A stretch of DNA of 8,566 nt from Patescibacteria group bacterium (GTDB taxonomy: Bacteria; Patescibacteriota; Minisyncoccia; Minisyncoccales; Minisyncoccaceae), in contig JASGMO010000025.1 in NCBI GenBank assembly GCA_030156465.1, positions 1 through 8,566 of the forward strand. Direction: 5' to 3'. A program made the position numbers and the translations under genes. The notes beneath the pieces are model-generated. The model was not told the DNA's origin, made no database searches, and saw nothing but the letters and a program-made list of their open reading frames with translations. This document shows positions 1 through 5,777 of the stretch, piece after piece. Positions within the stretch are counted from its first letter, which is position 1, and each line of letters starts with the position of its first letter.

Positions 1-4
1 AAAT

Positions 5-952
5 ATGAAAACATCAAAATATATGTGTACACAAATACCAAAAAATGCTCTAGAAGAAAGACTTCGTTGGGTTATTTCAATTGTAAATAAAGAAATACGA
101 CTCAAAGATGCTACTCATCTCTTCCCTGGAGGAAAAAGAACTCTTGAAAGATGGATATCTAATTTTAAGAATTACGGAGAAGAAGGACTAATTCCTAATT
201 CTACCCGACCGAGGACTTGTCCTAACGAAACTTCGATACGAATCAAAGAAAGAGTTATTGAATTAAGAAAAGAAACTAGACTTTGTGCAAAGAAGCTTAA
301 TTGGAGACTAGAAAAAGAAGGGATAGAAGTGAAAGAAAGAACAATCGGTAATATTTTAAAATCAGAAGGATTAGTTAAAAAATATCGAACAAAAAAGATG
401 AAATGGAAATATGTGAAGGTTCCTTTGCTTCCTGGAGAATTGGTAGAGATAGACATTAAATACGTACCAGGAACCATTAATGGGCTTGAATATTACCAAT
501 ATACGGCTATTGATTGCGCTTCAAGATGGAGATATTTAAAGATATACGATGGATTAGGTAATAACTGTTCGATAAGCTTTCTTGAAGAAGTATTAGAAAT
601 ATCTCTTTTTAGAGTAAGAGCCGTAAAAACAGATAATGGATCATGCTTCACGAATAGATATACAGGGTATAATAAGTCGACAGATCCATTAAATCCAAGA
701 CTTTATGAATTCGATCTTGTTTGTCAAAGAAAAAATATCATCCATTATCTCATTGATCCAGGCAAGCCAGCTCAGAACGGAAGAGTAGAAAGAAGTCATC
801 GCACTGACCAAGAACGTTTCTATGATTATAATATTTTTCGAAATAGAAACGATATAGAGATAAAGATAAAAAGATGGAATGAAGAATATAATAATACTGA
901 ACATTGTGCCCTTGATGGTAAAACTCCAAATGAAATAATGTTTTTTATGTAA
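5..952 (+). CDS. IS481/IS3-like DDE transposase (rve integrase core)
   Basis: This enzyme cuts and joins the ends of its insertion sequence. Residues 10-60 look like a helix-turn-helix DNA-binding region, and a second helical DNA-binding stretch covers about 75-125. The RNase H-like catalytic core follows. The first Asp is D150 in LVEIDIKYV, the second is D210 in VKTDNGSCF, and the Glu is E262 in the motif NGRVERSHRTDQERFY. The C-terminus carries the usual W-x-x-x-Y-N...H...L-x-G-x-x-P-x-E signature (about 291-310). The length of 315 residues is normal and the frame is intact, so the element may be active. D210 and E262 are separated by 51 residues, longer than the roughly 35 typical of IS3/IS481 cores, because of extra residues around 217-235. 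Its start is preceded by only four visible bases, so promoter and ribosome-binding site cannot be judged. An upstream in-frame start outside the window is possible but not needed. Confidence 0.93.
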   Translation: MKTSKYMCTQIPKNALEERLRWVISIVNKEIRLKDATHLFPGGKRTLERWISNFKNYGEEGLIPNSTRPRTCPNETSIRIKERVIELRKETRLCAKKLNWRLEKEGIEVKERTIGNILKSEGLVKKYRTKKMKWKYVKVPLLPGELVEIDIKYVPGTINGLEYYQYTAIDCASRWRYLKIYDGLGNNCSISFLEEVLEISLFRVRAVKTDNGSCFTNRYTGYNKSTDPLNPRLYEFDLVCQRKNIIHYLIDPGKPAQNGRVERSHRTDQERFYDYNIFRNRNDIEIKIKRWNEEYNNTEHCALDGKTPNEIMFFM

Positions 953-954
953 AA

Positions 955-982
955 GGTGGATAAGTAAATTAATTAATCCGCC
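955..982 (+). terminator. Hairpin just after transposase stop
   Basis: GGTGGAT (955-961) pairs with ATCCGCC (976-982), giving seven pairs including one G-T wobble and a 14-base AT loop. It begins two bases after the stop codon. It is not followed by a clean T-run (AAATGTGTTT follows), so it may be a poor terminator or part of the insertion-sequence end. Confidence 0.4.
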
Positions 983-1074
983 AAATGTGTTTGTCTATAA
1001 CAGATTCCCACGATATTATTAATTGATAATATAAACTTTTAAATGTTGTTGCTTTTGTTTCTTTAAATTGGGCG

Positions 1075-1107
1075 AAAGATTTTTAAATAATTTAGAAATC
1101 TTTTTTT
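1075..1107 (+). terminator. Possible intrinsic terminator, + strand
   Basis: AAAGATTT (1075-1082) is perfectly complementary to AAATCTTT (1096-1103) across a 13-base loop, and more T residues follow (to 1107) before a G. The stem is AT-rich and therefore weak. The order stem then T-run fits termination of transcription coming from the transposase side. Confidence 0.45.
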
Positions 1108-1108
1108 G

Positions 1109-1147
1109 TTGGTTTTTTAATATAGAGAATCCTAAGTTAAAAACCAA
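1109..1147. repeat. Inverted repeat (11-bp stem, 16-nt loop)
   Basis: TTGGTTTTTTAA (1109-1120) pairs with TTAAAAACCAA (1137-1147), with one bulged T. It lies immediately after the T-run of the preceding hairpin, so the two may fold as one structure. It could end transcription from either side or belong to a non-coding RNA. No family is recognised. Confidence 0.5.
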
Positions 1148-1178
1148 TAATAGCAAGGAAATGTGACCTTGATTAAAA

Positions 1179-1220
1179 TTATTTTAACAAATTTCGCAAA
1201 AAAACAATCAGTTAAAATAA
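1179..1220. repeat. Inverted repeat (10-bp stem, 22-nt loop)
   Basis: TTATTTTAAC (1179-1188) and GTTAAAATAA (1211-1220) are perfect reverse complements. Read on the - strand, it falls four bases after the stop of the 28-codon ORF and is followed by TTTTAAT. It could therefore be a weak terminator for that transcript. Confidence 0.4.
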
Positions 1221-1223
1221 AAT

Positions 1224-1310
1224 TTACCTCTTTTTCTTTTTTTGTTTTTTGATTTTAACTCTAAGCTCTTTTATTTTCTTAGAATCTAAAACTGCTTTAC
1301 ATTTTGACAT
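1224..1310 (-). CDS. Possible 28-residue Lys/Arg-rich peptide
   Basis: The ORF starts ATG at 1310 and stops TAA at 1224-1226. It encodes a very basic peptide beginning MSKCKAVLDSKKIKEL and ending in a run of K, Q and R. It has one cysteine (C4) and no membrane segment. Support comes mainly from a well-formed promoter ending 26 bases upstream and a hairpin just after the stop. No Shine-Dalgarno is visible, and the basic tail largely reflects A-rich DNA. It lies 83 bases past the stop of the YkgJ-like gene in the same direction. I do not recognise it. It could be a small nucleic-acid-binding peptide, a degraded gene end or chance. Confidence 0.35.
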   Translation of the reverse strand: MSKCKAVLDSKKIKELRVKIKKQKKKKR

Positions 1311-1336
1311 ATTTTTTTAAATTTTTACTTATAAAT

Positions 1337-1364
1337 ATTATAATGTAATAAAAAATAAAGTCAA
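1337..1364 (-). promoter_or_regulatory. Sigma70-type promoter reading left
   Basis: On the - strand, TTGACT (1359-1364) is followed after 16 bases by a perfect TATAAT (1337-1342). Transcription would start near 1330, about 20 bases before the ATG at 1310. It would also drive any RNA formed by the hairpins at 1075-1220. In DNA this AT-rich a chance TATAAT is common, but the paired -35 at good spacing makes it credible. Confidence 0.5.
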
Positions 1365-1393
1365 CAGTACTAGTTAATAAAATAACCTTAATA

Positions 1394-1960
1394 TTATTCT
1401 AAAATTTTCCATCTCCCATTTTGTTCTTTTAATTCTACTATATTTTTAATTTGAAAATTTTTGGGATCAGAAATAGAATTAACATTTTTCATTATATTTA
1501 AATAGTTATTGATAATTTCTTGTGGCGCTTTTTTCAAAAAAACTATTGCCCTCGCACAAAGATAAACTTTTTCTTTTTCAGACAAAGAAGAGACATATTT
1601 ACAACCCAAGCTTAGACCAACAATTATTTTATTTTTTTTAAATTTTATTTTAATTGGATACAACCTACAATCAAGAGGCCTATTACTGTATATCAAGCAT
1701 CTGTTCTTTTTATAAAATAAACATTTTGGAATTTTATTAATAATTATCTTGTTGCTTTTATCTCGAACAAAGGAATCAAGACAATGCAAGGTTTTATTTA
1801 TTTGAAATACGGAATATTTCTTATCAAGAAAATCATCGACTTCATTATCTATGAGCCATCCATAAGTATTGCAACAAGTATTGCAATTTTTGCAATAATT
1901 ATCAATCTCAGGAAAAAGATATTCGGCTAATTTATAGGTTTTTTTGATTTTTTTATTCAT
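1394..1960 (-). CDS. YkgJ-family cysteine-cluster protein (putative Zn/Fe-binding)
   Basis: This 188-residue protein carries the hallmark pattern of the YkgJ family, whose members are predicted to chelate zinc or iron, some possibly as an Fe-S cluster. An N-terminal cluster C23-x2-C26-x2-C29-C30 is followed by C80-x7-C88-x-I-Y-x2-R94-P95-x2-C98-R99-x-Y-P102. Two further cysteines, C120 and C135, may complete the metal site. There is no signal peptide or membrane segment, so it is probably cytoplasmic. The ATG lies 5 bases after the stop of the aminotransferase-like gene with no visible Shine-Dalgarno, implying translational coupling. It is the last gene of the radical SAM block, and no clear terminator follows. 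In this setting it may supply metal, protect an intermediate or modify a substrate, but the family's biochemical role is not established. The family call is firm and the role is unknown. Confidence 0.87.
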   Translation of the reverse strand: MNKKIKKTYKLAEYLFPEIDNYCKNCNTCCNTYGWLIDNEVDDFLDKKYSVFQINKTLHCLDSFVRDKSNKIIINKIPKCLFYKKNRCLIYSNRPLDCRLYPIKIKFKKNKIIVGLSLGCKYVSSLSEKEKVYLCARAIVFLKKAPQEIINNYLNIMKNVNSISDPKNFQIKNIVELKEQNGRWKILE

Positions 1961-1965
1961 TTTGA

Positions 1966-3138
1966 TTATTTAGACAAGTCCTTTATTAAAGAGTGAATAA
2001 CCTTGTCGCGAGCAATAAGATTTATTTTAGCATAACCTTTATATTTTGAATTAAAAATATCTAAAGCCTTATTATTGAGCCAATAATATTTACTTCTTTT
2101 CTTCTTTCTTTTAAAGAAATCATCTAATTTTGCAAACATAAAAAAACCGCAGTCGGGAACAATATGCTCAATATTATTTTCTGAAAATTTTTCTTTTAAT
2201 TCTCGATATCTTTTAGAGGCAAATAGTCCTATTGGATTTATATTATCTTCGGTCATTTTATTAAAAACCATTTCTCTTTGTAGGTGACCAAAATAGCAGC
2301 TTGACCCAGTATTAGAAATTGATATTCTAGCCACTTCTTTTGAAAATGCTTTTGGACAAAGTAAATAAGAAAATCGCAAACCATGAAGACACAGTGCTTT
2401 TGTTGGACAAACTAAACGTAATGTTAAATTTGGATCAAGAATAATAGAAGGCTCTTTTTTAATTGATTGTCCCCAATTCATATATGAGAAAGAGCCGTCA
2501 ACAAAAATTATTGATCCTGTTTTTTTTTGCCAATAAGATAATTTCTTAAATATTTCATCTGAATAATGCTTACCTATTGACCAAATTGGATCTGTAATAA
2601 AAAGAAAGCTCTTTCTTTTAGGCAAATTAAGTTCGATATTCTCAAAACAAGCAAAATCATTATTGCATGGATGAATATGAATATTCATTGTGTCGCAAAT
2701 TTTGTGAATAGTGAAATACAAAGGGAAAATGCTATAAATTTTATCATATCCCAGCTTTTTAGCAAATAAGACCATGGCCGCAATCATCGGTGTTGATCCT
2801 TCGCTAATAAAAACCGTAAAGCTATTTTGAGGAAGTCCTTCTTTAACATGAAACCTTTCTATAGAATCATTAAGGACTCTATTGGTATCTGGAAAAGTAT
2901 ATTCTGTTGGAATGCTTGGAGCAATTTTAAAATGCTCCTTGTTAAACCTAGTATATTGATGAATTTTTTTATCAAAAGACCATTCAGAAAGAAAAATAAT
3001 TTTATTCTTATCAAAATATTCTTCGACCGAATAATCAAATTCATTTATTTGTTTACCAGAAATATCCATTTCAAAATTATTTTGAAAAACCGACTCTTTA
3101 TATTTTTTATTATTATTTATTATTTTTTTATTTTCCAT
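1966..3138 (-). CDS. Divergent PLP-dependent aminotransferase-fold enzyme (class I/II-like)
   Basis: At 390 residues this has the length and motif order of fold-type I aminotransferases. ISEGSTPMIAA (111-121) matches the glycine/serine turn that binds the PLP phosphate. DPIWSIGKHYSDE (183-195) sits where NPxNPTG normally lies. IFVDGSFSYMNW (211-222) supplies D214, which would contact the pyridine nitrogen. CPTKALCLHGLRFSY (244-258) supplies K247 as the Schiff-base lysine, followed by the G-L-R signature. The C-terminal GYAKINLIARD (368-378) matches the substrate-carboxylate region but has Lys371 where Arg is usual. The catalytic Lys and Asp are kept, so activity is likely, but the substrate pocket is unusual. 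The start codon lies inside the end of the upstream radical SAM gene (11-base overlap), so the two are translationally coupled. It could transaminate, decarboxylate or cleave an amino acid or peptide-derived intermediate; the substrate cannot be named. Confidence 0.85.
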   Translation of the reverse strand: MENKKIINNNKKYKESVFQNNFEMDISGKQINEFDYSVEEYFDKNKIIFLSEWSFDKKIHQYTRFNKEHFKIAPSIPTEYTFPDTNRVLNDSIERFHVKEGLPQNSFTVFISEGSTPMIAAMVLFAKKLGYDKIYSIFPLYFTIHKICDTMNIHIHPCNNDFACFENIELNLPKRKSFLFITDPIWSIGKHYSDEIFKKLSYWQKKTGSIIFVDGSFSYMNWGQSIKKEPSIILDPNLTLRLVCPTKALCLHGLRFSYLLCPKAFSKEVARISISNTGSSCYFGHLQREMVFNKMTEDNINPIGLFASKRYRELKEKFSENNIEHIVPDCGFFMFAKLDDFFKRKKKRSKYYWLNNKALDIFNSKYKGYAKINLIARDKVIHSLIKDLSK

Positions 3139-4048
3139 AATTACATTTTGTTAGTTGGTTGTTTATACATAAAGCAACACCATCATTTATTATTATTTGA
3201 TAAGGACATTTTTTAGGTTTTAATTTGGCCTGGTTTATCATTTGTTCTCTAAGATAATTTTTATCAATCTTTAAAATATTGCCTAAATGATAACTTGGTT
3301 TTTGTTGATAAACTTCTATACAACTATAAATGTATCCTAATGGAGAAAGAAAAATATTATCATTACTTACTTCGCAAGAATTATTAAACAAAAAATTTCG
3401 ATCAGTATAATTATTTTTTTTTAAAATATTTAATAAATAGTATTTAAGCTTAAATTGATGATTGCTGTTAATTTTGAGTTGCCCTCTATTTTTATATGCT
3501 CTACCCTTCAGATTTACTTCATTTATTCTGATATTGTCAATTTTTAATAATTTAACCAACTTTAAAATTTTTTCAAAATTATATAAATTTAATTCACAAA
3601 TAGTAATATATAAAGTAATTGGAATTTTATTTTTTTTAATTAAATTAATGGATTTAATAATTTTTTCAAAAGAACCGCCACCCCTTATTTTGTCGTTAAA
3701 TTCAGCCGAAGAGCCATCTAAGCTTATTCCTAAGTCGTCTACATAGCTTTTAATTTGATAAATATTTTTATTATTAATTAATGTTCCATTAGACAATACT
3801 CTTGTTTTGATTTTTCTTTTCTTGGCCCTTTTAAGAATATTAAAAATATCATTTCTAATTAATGGTTCTCCTCCTGTAAGGTTAATTTCTTCACAATGCC
3901 AATCCTTAAGTATATCAATTATTTTTAATGAATTTTCTTCGTCAAGATTTTTTTTATTACCAACTGAAGAAATGCAATGCAGGCACTCTAAATTACACCT
4001 TTTTGTTATTTCCCAATAACATGATTTTATAATTTGATTTGACTTCAT
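3128..4048 (-). CDS. Radical SAM protein with short/partial SPASM-type C-terminus
   Basis: This 306-residue enzyme would reductively cleave S-adenosylmethionine to start radical chemistry. CNLECLHC gives the cluster cysteines C18, C22 and C25. LTGGEPL (57-63) is the SAM-binding GGE-type motif, and VLSNGTL (84-90) and ISLDGSS (108-114) are the later strand motifs of this branch. The C-terminal part begins like a SPASM domain, with C225-x12-G238-x4-C243, but the usual CxxC...C...C block is reduced to C281, C294 and C302. It may hold one auxiliary cluster rather than two (twitch-like). The ATG is 4 bases after the stop of the larger radical SAM gene, and its own end overlaps the aminotransferase-like gene. 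It is strikingly AT-rich: 3541-3660 has 12 G/C in 120 bases. The close pairing with a larger SPASM enzyme suggests sequential modification of one substrate. Family is certain, reaction unknown. Confidence 0.92.
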   Translation of the reverse strand: MKSNQIIKSCYWEITKRCNLECLHCISSVGNKKNLDEENSLKIIDILKDWHCEEINLTGGEPLIRNDIFNILKRAKKRKIKTRVLSNGTLINNKNIYQIKSYVDDLGISLDGSSAEFNDKIRGGGSFEKIIKSINLIKKNKIPITLYITICELNLYNFEKILKLVKLLKIDNIRINEVNLKGRAYKNRGQLKINSNHQFKLKYYLLNILKKNNYTDRNFLFNNSCEVSNDNIFLSPLGYIYSCIEVYQQKPSYHLGNILKIDKNYLREQMINQAKLKPKKCPYQIIINDGVALCINNQLTKCNYGK

Positions 4049-4052
4049 TAGT

Positions 4053-4253
4053 TTACTTCAGATCTATACATTCTAAATCTATTAATTTATTAACAAGAAA
4101 TCTTAATTCTTTTTTGTCAACCTGGTTCTCAAATTTTTTAATTAAATCTTTCTCGGAGCTAATTCCATCAAAAATTTCTTTTATTATTTTCATGGCTACT
4201 TTATCTAAAACAACAGTTTGATAACGGGTGACTAAATAATTTTCTTTATGAAT
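4053..4253 (-). other. PqqD/RRE-like domain of the SPASM enzyme
   Basis: This covers residues 371-436 plus the stop codon of the larger radical SAM protein. The pattern is a short beta hairpin, a helix (LDKVAMKIIKEIFDG), a second helix introduced by ISSEKDL, and a third ending in L-x-x-L-x-x-L-E-C-I-D. That layout fits PqqD-like peptide recognition domains, which bind leader peptides. It is recognised by pattern only. A generic winged helix cannot be excluded. Confidence 0.6.
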
Positions 4254-5363
4254 AAAATTTAATTTAGCATATCTATTAAGAGTAAATTTTCGATATTTTT
4301 TAGGTGTAATTGTTAAAGTATTTTTATTGTTTAAAAATATTTTTGACAAATCTTTCATTTTATTTTGATCAAGCAATTTTGATTTATTTTCTCTAACTGC
4401 ATAATCTATACAATATTCATTTGAACAAGTTAAGTCTACCTTGCAACCACAAGTACAATAGTGAAGGAGGGGACATTTTTTACAGGGAGACTTAACCCAT
4501 CTTAAATCTCTAAAATCATCTATTTTTTTTCTATTCCATATTTTTTCAACAGAATCTTTTAAAATATTTCCATAAGAAATGTTAGATTGATTACAAATTC
4601 TTAAATCACCACTTGGATTAATTGCACAAAAAGTAACGCCTACGCCACAATCAGCCCACATATTTTCTCTAATTAGCCTTTCATCAACACAAAAAGGAAT
4701 AGCTGTGCCAAATCCAACTGGAATATTAAAATCATTTCTCGCTTTAATCATTTGATCTAGCGCCTCTTTGAATTGAGAAGAGCTTATTTTTAATTTATCT
4801 GCTACCTTGCTGCCAATGCCGCCGCTTTCAAACCGATCAACAAAAACACTCTCCATGCCTAACTCTTTAGCTAGTTTAATTATTTCATATATTTGATTGT
4901 AATTTATTGACATTAACACGGGAATACACCTGACATCAAAACCGTCTTTGATATAATTTTTAATTGTTTTAATTGTTTTTTGATATCCTCCCTTATTGTT
5001 TGTTAACATTTCATGGATTTTTTTATTACCGTGAATTGGAATACCAATGCATGATAATTTTCTAGAAAGATTTTTTTTATAAATTAATCCATTAGTAACT
5101 ATCGTCACCGATGATCTTTTCGATAATAAATCAATATACTGGTTAAGTTTTTGTGTTTTGAGTAATGATGGTTCTCCGCCGATTAAATAAACATGTGGAA
5201 TATGCGAACTATAAACAGATTCTACTATTTTATCAATTTTAAAATAGTCTATCGGGCTTTTACGATGAGGATTATAGCAAAAAAGACATTTAGAATTACA
5301 AGCATAACTCATCTCAATATGAAGCAAGTGAGGAACGCTATAATGTTTTAATCTTTTAATCAT
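4053..5363 (-). CDS. Radical SAM/SPASM enzyme with C-terminal PqqD/RRE-like domain
   Basis: This is the first gene of the block, 436 residues. The radical SAM core has C22-x3-C26-x2-C29 (ACNSKCLFCYNP), GGEPS at 62-66 and VTNG at 89-92. A complete SPASM domain follows: C239-x12-G252-x4-C257, then C294-x2-C297-x5-C303-x3-C307 and a late Cys (C313 or C318), enough for two auxiliary 4Fe-4S clusters. C246 could be the first ligand instead of C239. Residues about 370-436 resemble the PqqD-like winged-helix recognition element of RiPP enzymes: a beta-rich start (ENYLVTRYQTVVLD), a helix, ISSEKDLIKKF and a final LVNKLIDLECI helix. M1 is preferred because M18 would remove the first strand before C22. 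There is no Shine-Dalgarno, and a terminator T-run touches the ATG. SPASM plus this domain is typical of peptide-modifying maturases, so peptide modification is the leading but unproven role. Confidence 0.95.
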   Translation of the reverse strand: MIKRLKHYSVPHLLHIEMSYACNSKCLFCYNPHRKSPIDYFKIDKIVESVYSSHIPHVYLIGGEPSLLKTQKLNQYIDLLSKRSSVTIVTNGLIYKKNLSRKLSCIGIPIHGNKKIHEMLTNNKGGYQKTIKTIKNYIKDGFDVRCIPVLMSINYNQIYEIIKLAKELGMESVFVDRFESGGIGSKVADKLKISSSQFKEALDQMIKARNDFNIPVGFGTAIPFCVDERLIRENMWADCGVGVTFCAINPSGDLRICNQSNISYGNILKDSVEKIWNRKKIDDFRDLRWVKSPCKKCPLLHYCTCGCKVDLTCSNEYCIDYAVRENKSKLLDQNKMKDLSKIFLNNKNTLTITPKKYRKFTLNRYAKLNFIHKENYLVTRYQTVVLDKVAMKIIKEIFDGISSEKDLIKKFENQVDKKELRFLVNKLIDLECIDLK

Positions 5364-5398
5364 AAAAAAAGAAGCACGCTTTTTAAAAAAATGTGCTT
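5364..5398 (-). terminator. Intrinsic terminator/attenuator between RNHCP gene and radical SAM block
   Basis: On the - strand, AAGCAC (5393-5398) pairs with GTGCTT (5372-5377). A run of T and a run of A in the 15-base loop extend the pairing. CTTTTTTT (5364-5371) follows and runs directly into the ATG of the radical SAM gene at 5363. It begins immediately after the RNHCP stop. It should end most transcripts of that gene, so expression of the block would depend on read-through or on a start site hidden in or before the hairpin. Confidence 0.75.
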
Positions 5399-5710
5399 TT
5401 ATTCTTTGAGAGGCTTATTTATAATTTGAACGATTTTTTCGAAATTATCATCTGGAGCTGATTTGACTCTATGATTATAGCCACATTTAGTGCAGCTATA
5501 ATATATTATGTACTTGTCTTTTTTCACTTTTGCGCCTATTGGCTCCATCAAACCAAAACACTCTGATTTTCTGTCTCCGGGATTAATGTCAACATGCTTA
5601 GACCATAAACATTCAGGGCAGTGATCTGTGTATCCCTGACCATTTACTTTGTTGCCACATTTTTGACAAACAAAGCTCTCAATTTTTTTTTGAAATTTCT
5701 TTTCCTGCAT
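5399..5710 (-). CDS. RNHCP-domain zinc-ribbon protein
   Basis: This 103-residue protein matches the RNHCP domain, a small Cys-rich family of unknown function. It has C15-x2-C18, then GYTDHCPECLWSKHVD with C31-x2-C34, NPGDRKSEC (43-51), GLMEPIGA (53-60) and C73-x2-CG (C73, C76). It ends with the APDDNF motif at 85-90. Seven cysteines and several histidines could bind two zinc ions. The namesake motif is slightly changed here (TDHCP rather than RNHCP). The start is well supported: AGGAGG lies 8 bases upstream, and a TTGACA/TATTAT promoter precedes it. It shares strand with the radical SAM block but is separated from it by a terminator, so shared function is uncertain. Confidence 0.9.
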   Translation of the reverse strand: MQEKKFQKKIESFVCQKCGNKVNGQGYTDHCPECLWSKHVDINPGDRKSECFGLMEPIGAKVKKDKYIIYYSCTKCGYNHRVKSAPDDNFEKIVQIINKPLKE

Positions 5711-5718
5711 AAAATAAT

Positions 5719-5724
5719 CCTCCT
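5719..5724 (-). promoter_or_regulatory. Shine-Dalgarno site for RNHCP gene
   Basis: A perfect AGGAGG on the - strand lies 8 bases before the ATG at 5710. It is the only strong Shine-Dalgarno among the genes of this window whose upstream sequence is visible. Confidence 0.85.
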
Positions 5725-5749
5725 TAATTTTTACAACCTCTCCAATAAT

Positions 5750-5777
5750 ATAATAGCGTAAAATATTATTTTGTCAA
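5750..5777 (-). promoter_or_regulatory. Sigma70-type promoter of RNHCP gene
   Basis: On the - strand, a perfect TTGACA (5772-5777) is followed after 16 bases by TATTAT (5750-5755), one mismatch from consensus. Transcription would start near 5743, about 33 bases before the ATG. That leaves room for the AGGAGG ribosome-binding site. Confidence 0.75.

Larger units (their letters stand above)
1..1002 (+). mobile_element. IS481/IS3-like insertion sequence, left end outside window
   Basis: The transposase gene starts five bases into the window, so the left terminal repeat cannot be seen. Downstream of the stop codon is a short untranslated tail with a hairpin (955-982). It is followed by TGTCTATAACA at about 992-1002. 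Elements of this group commonly end in TGT...ACA, so 1002 is a guess at the right boundary. Without the left end, neither the inverted repeat nor a target-site duplication can be confirmed. Confidence 0.45.
953..1393. other. AT-rich spacer between convergent transposase and radical SAM block
   Basis: These 441 bases hold no conserved gene that I recognise. They contain the post-transposase hairpin (955-982), an AT hairpin with a T-run (1075-1107), an 11-bp stem (1109-1147), a 10-bp inverted repeat (1179-1220), a possible 28-codon ORF on - (1224-1310), and a promoter-like site on - (1337-1364). I see no tRNA, rRNA or CRISPR repeat. Confidence 0.6.

Noticed and set aside
2827..3216. A 129-codon open frame on + across the PLP enzyme and radical SAM junction
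   Set aside because: It is antisense to well-conserved motifs of two real genes, and its Phe/Ile-rich translation is the mirror of Lys/Asn-rich coding sequence.
3462..4221. Three further + strand open frames (3462-3746, 3807-4019, 4039-4221)
   Set aside because: All are opposite the radical SAM genes, hydrophobic by mirror composition, and lack ribosome-binding sites or family resemblance.
1394..5710. Alternative genetic code with TGA as Gly or Trp (seen in some CPR lineages)
   Set aside because: All complete main genes end in TAA, Gly and Trp use standard codons, and the proteins are full length without TGA read-through.
5399..5710. RNHCP protein as the precursor peptide of the radical SAM block
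   Set aside because: Its cysteines fit zinc ligands of a known folded domain, it has its own promoter and ribosome-binding site, and a terminator separates it from the block.
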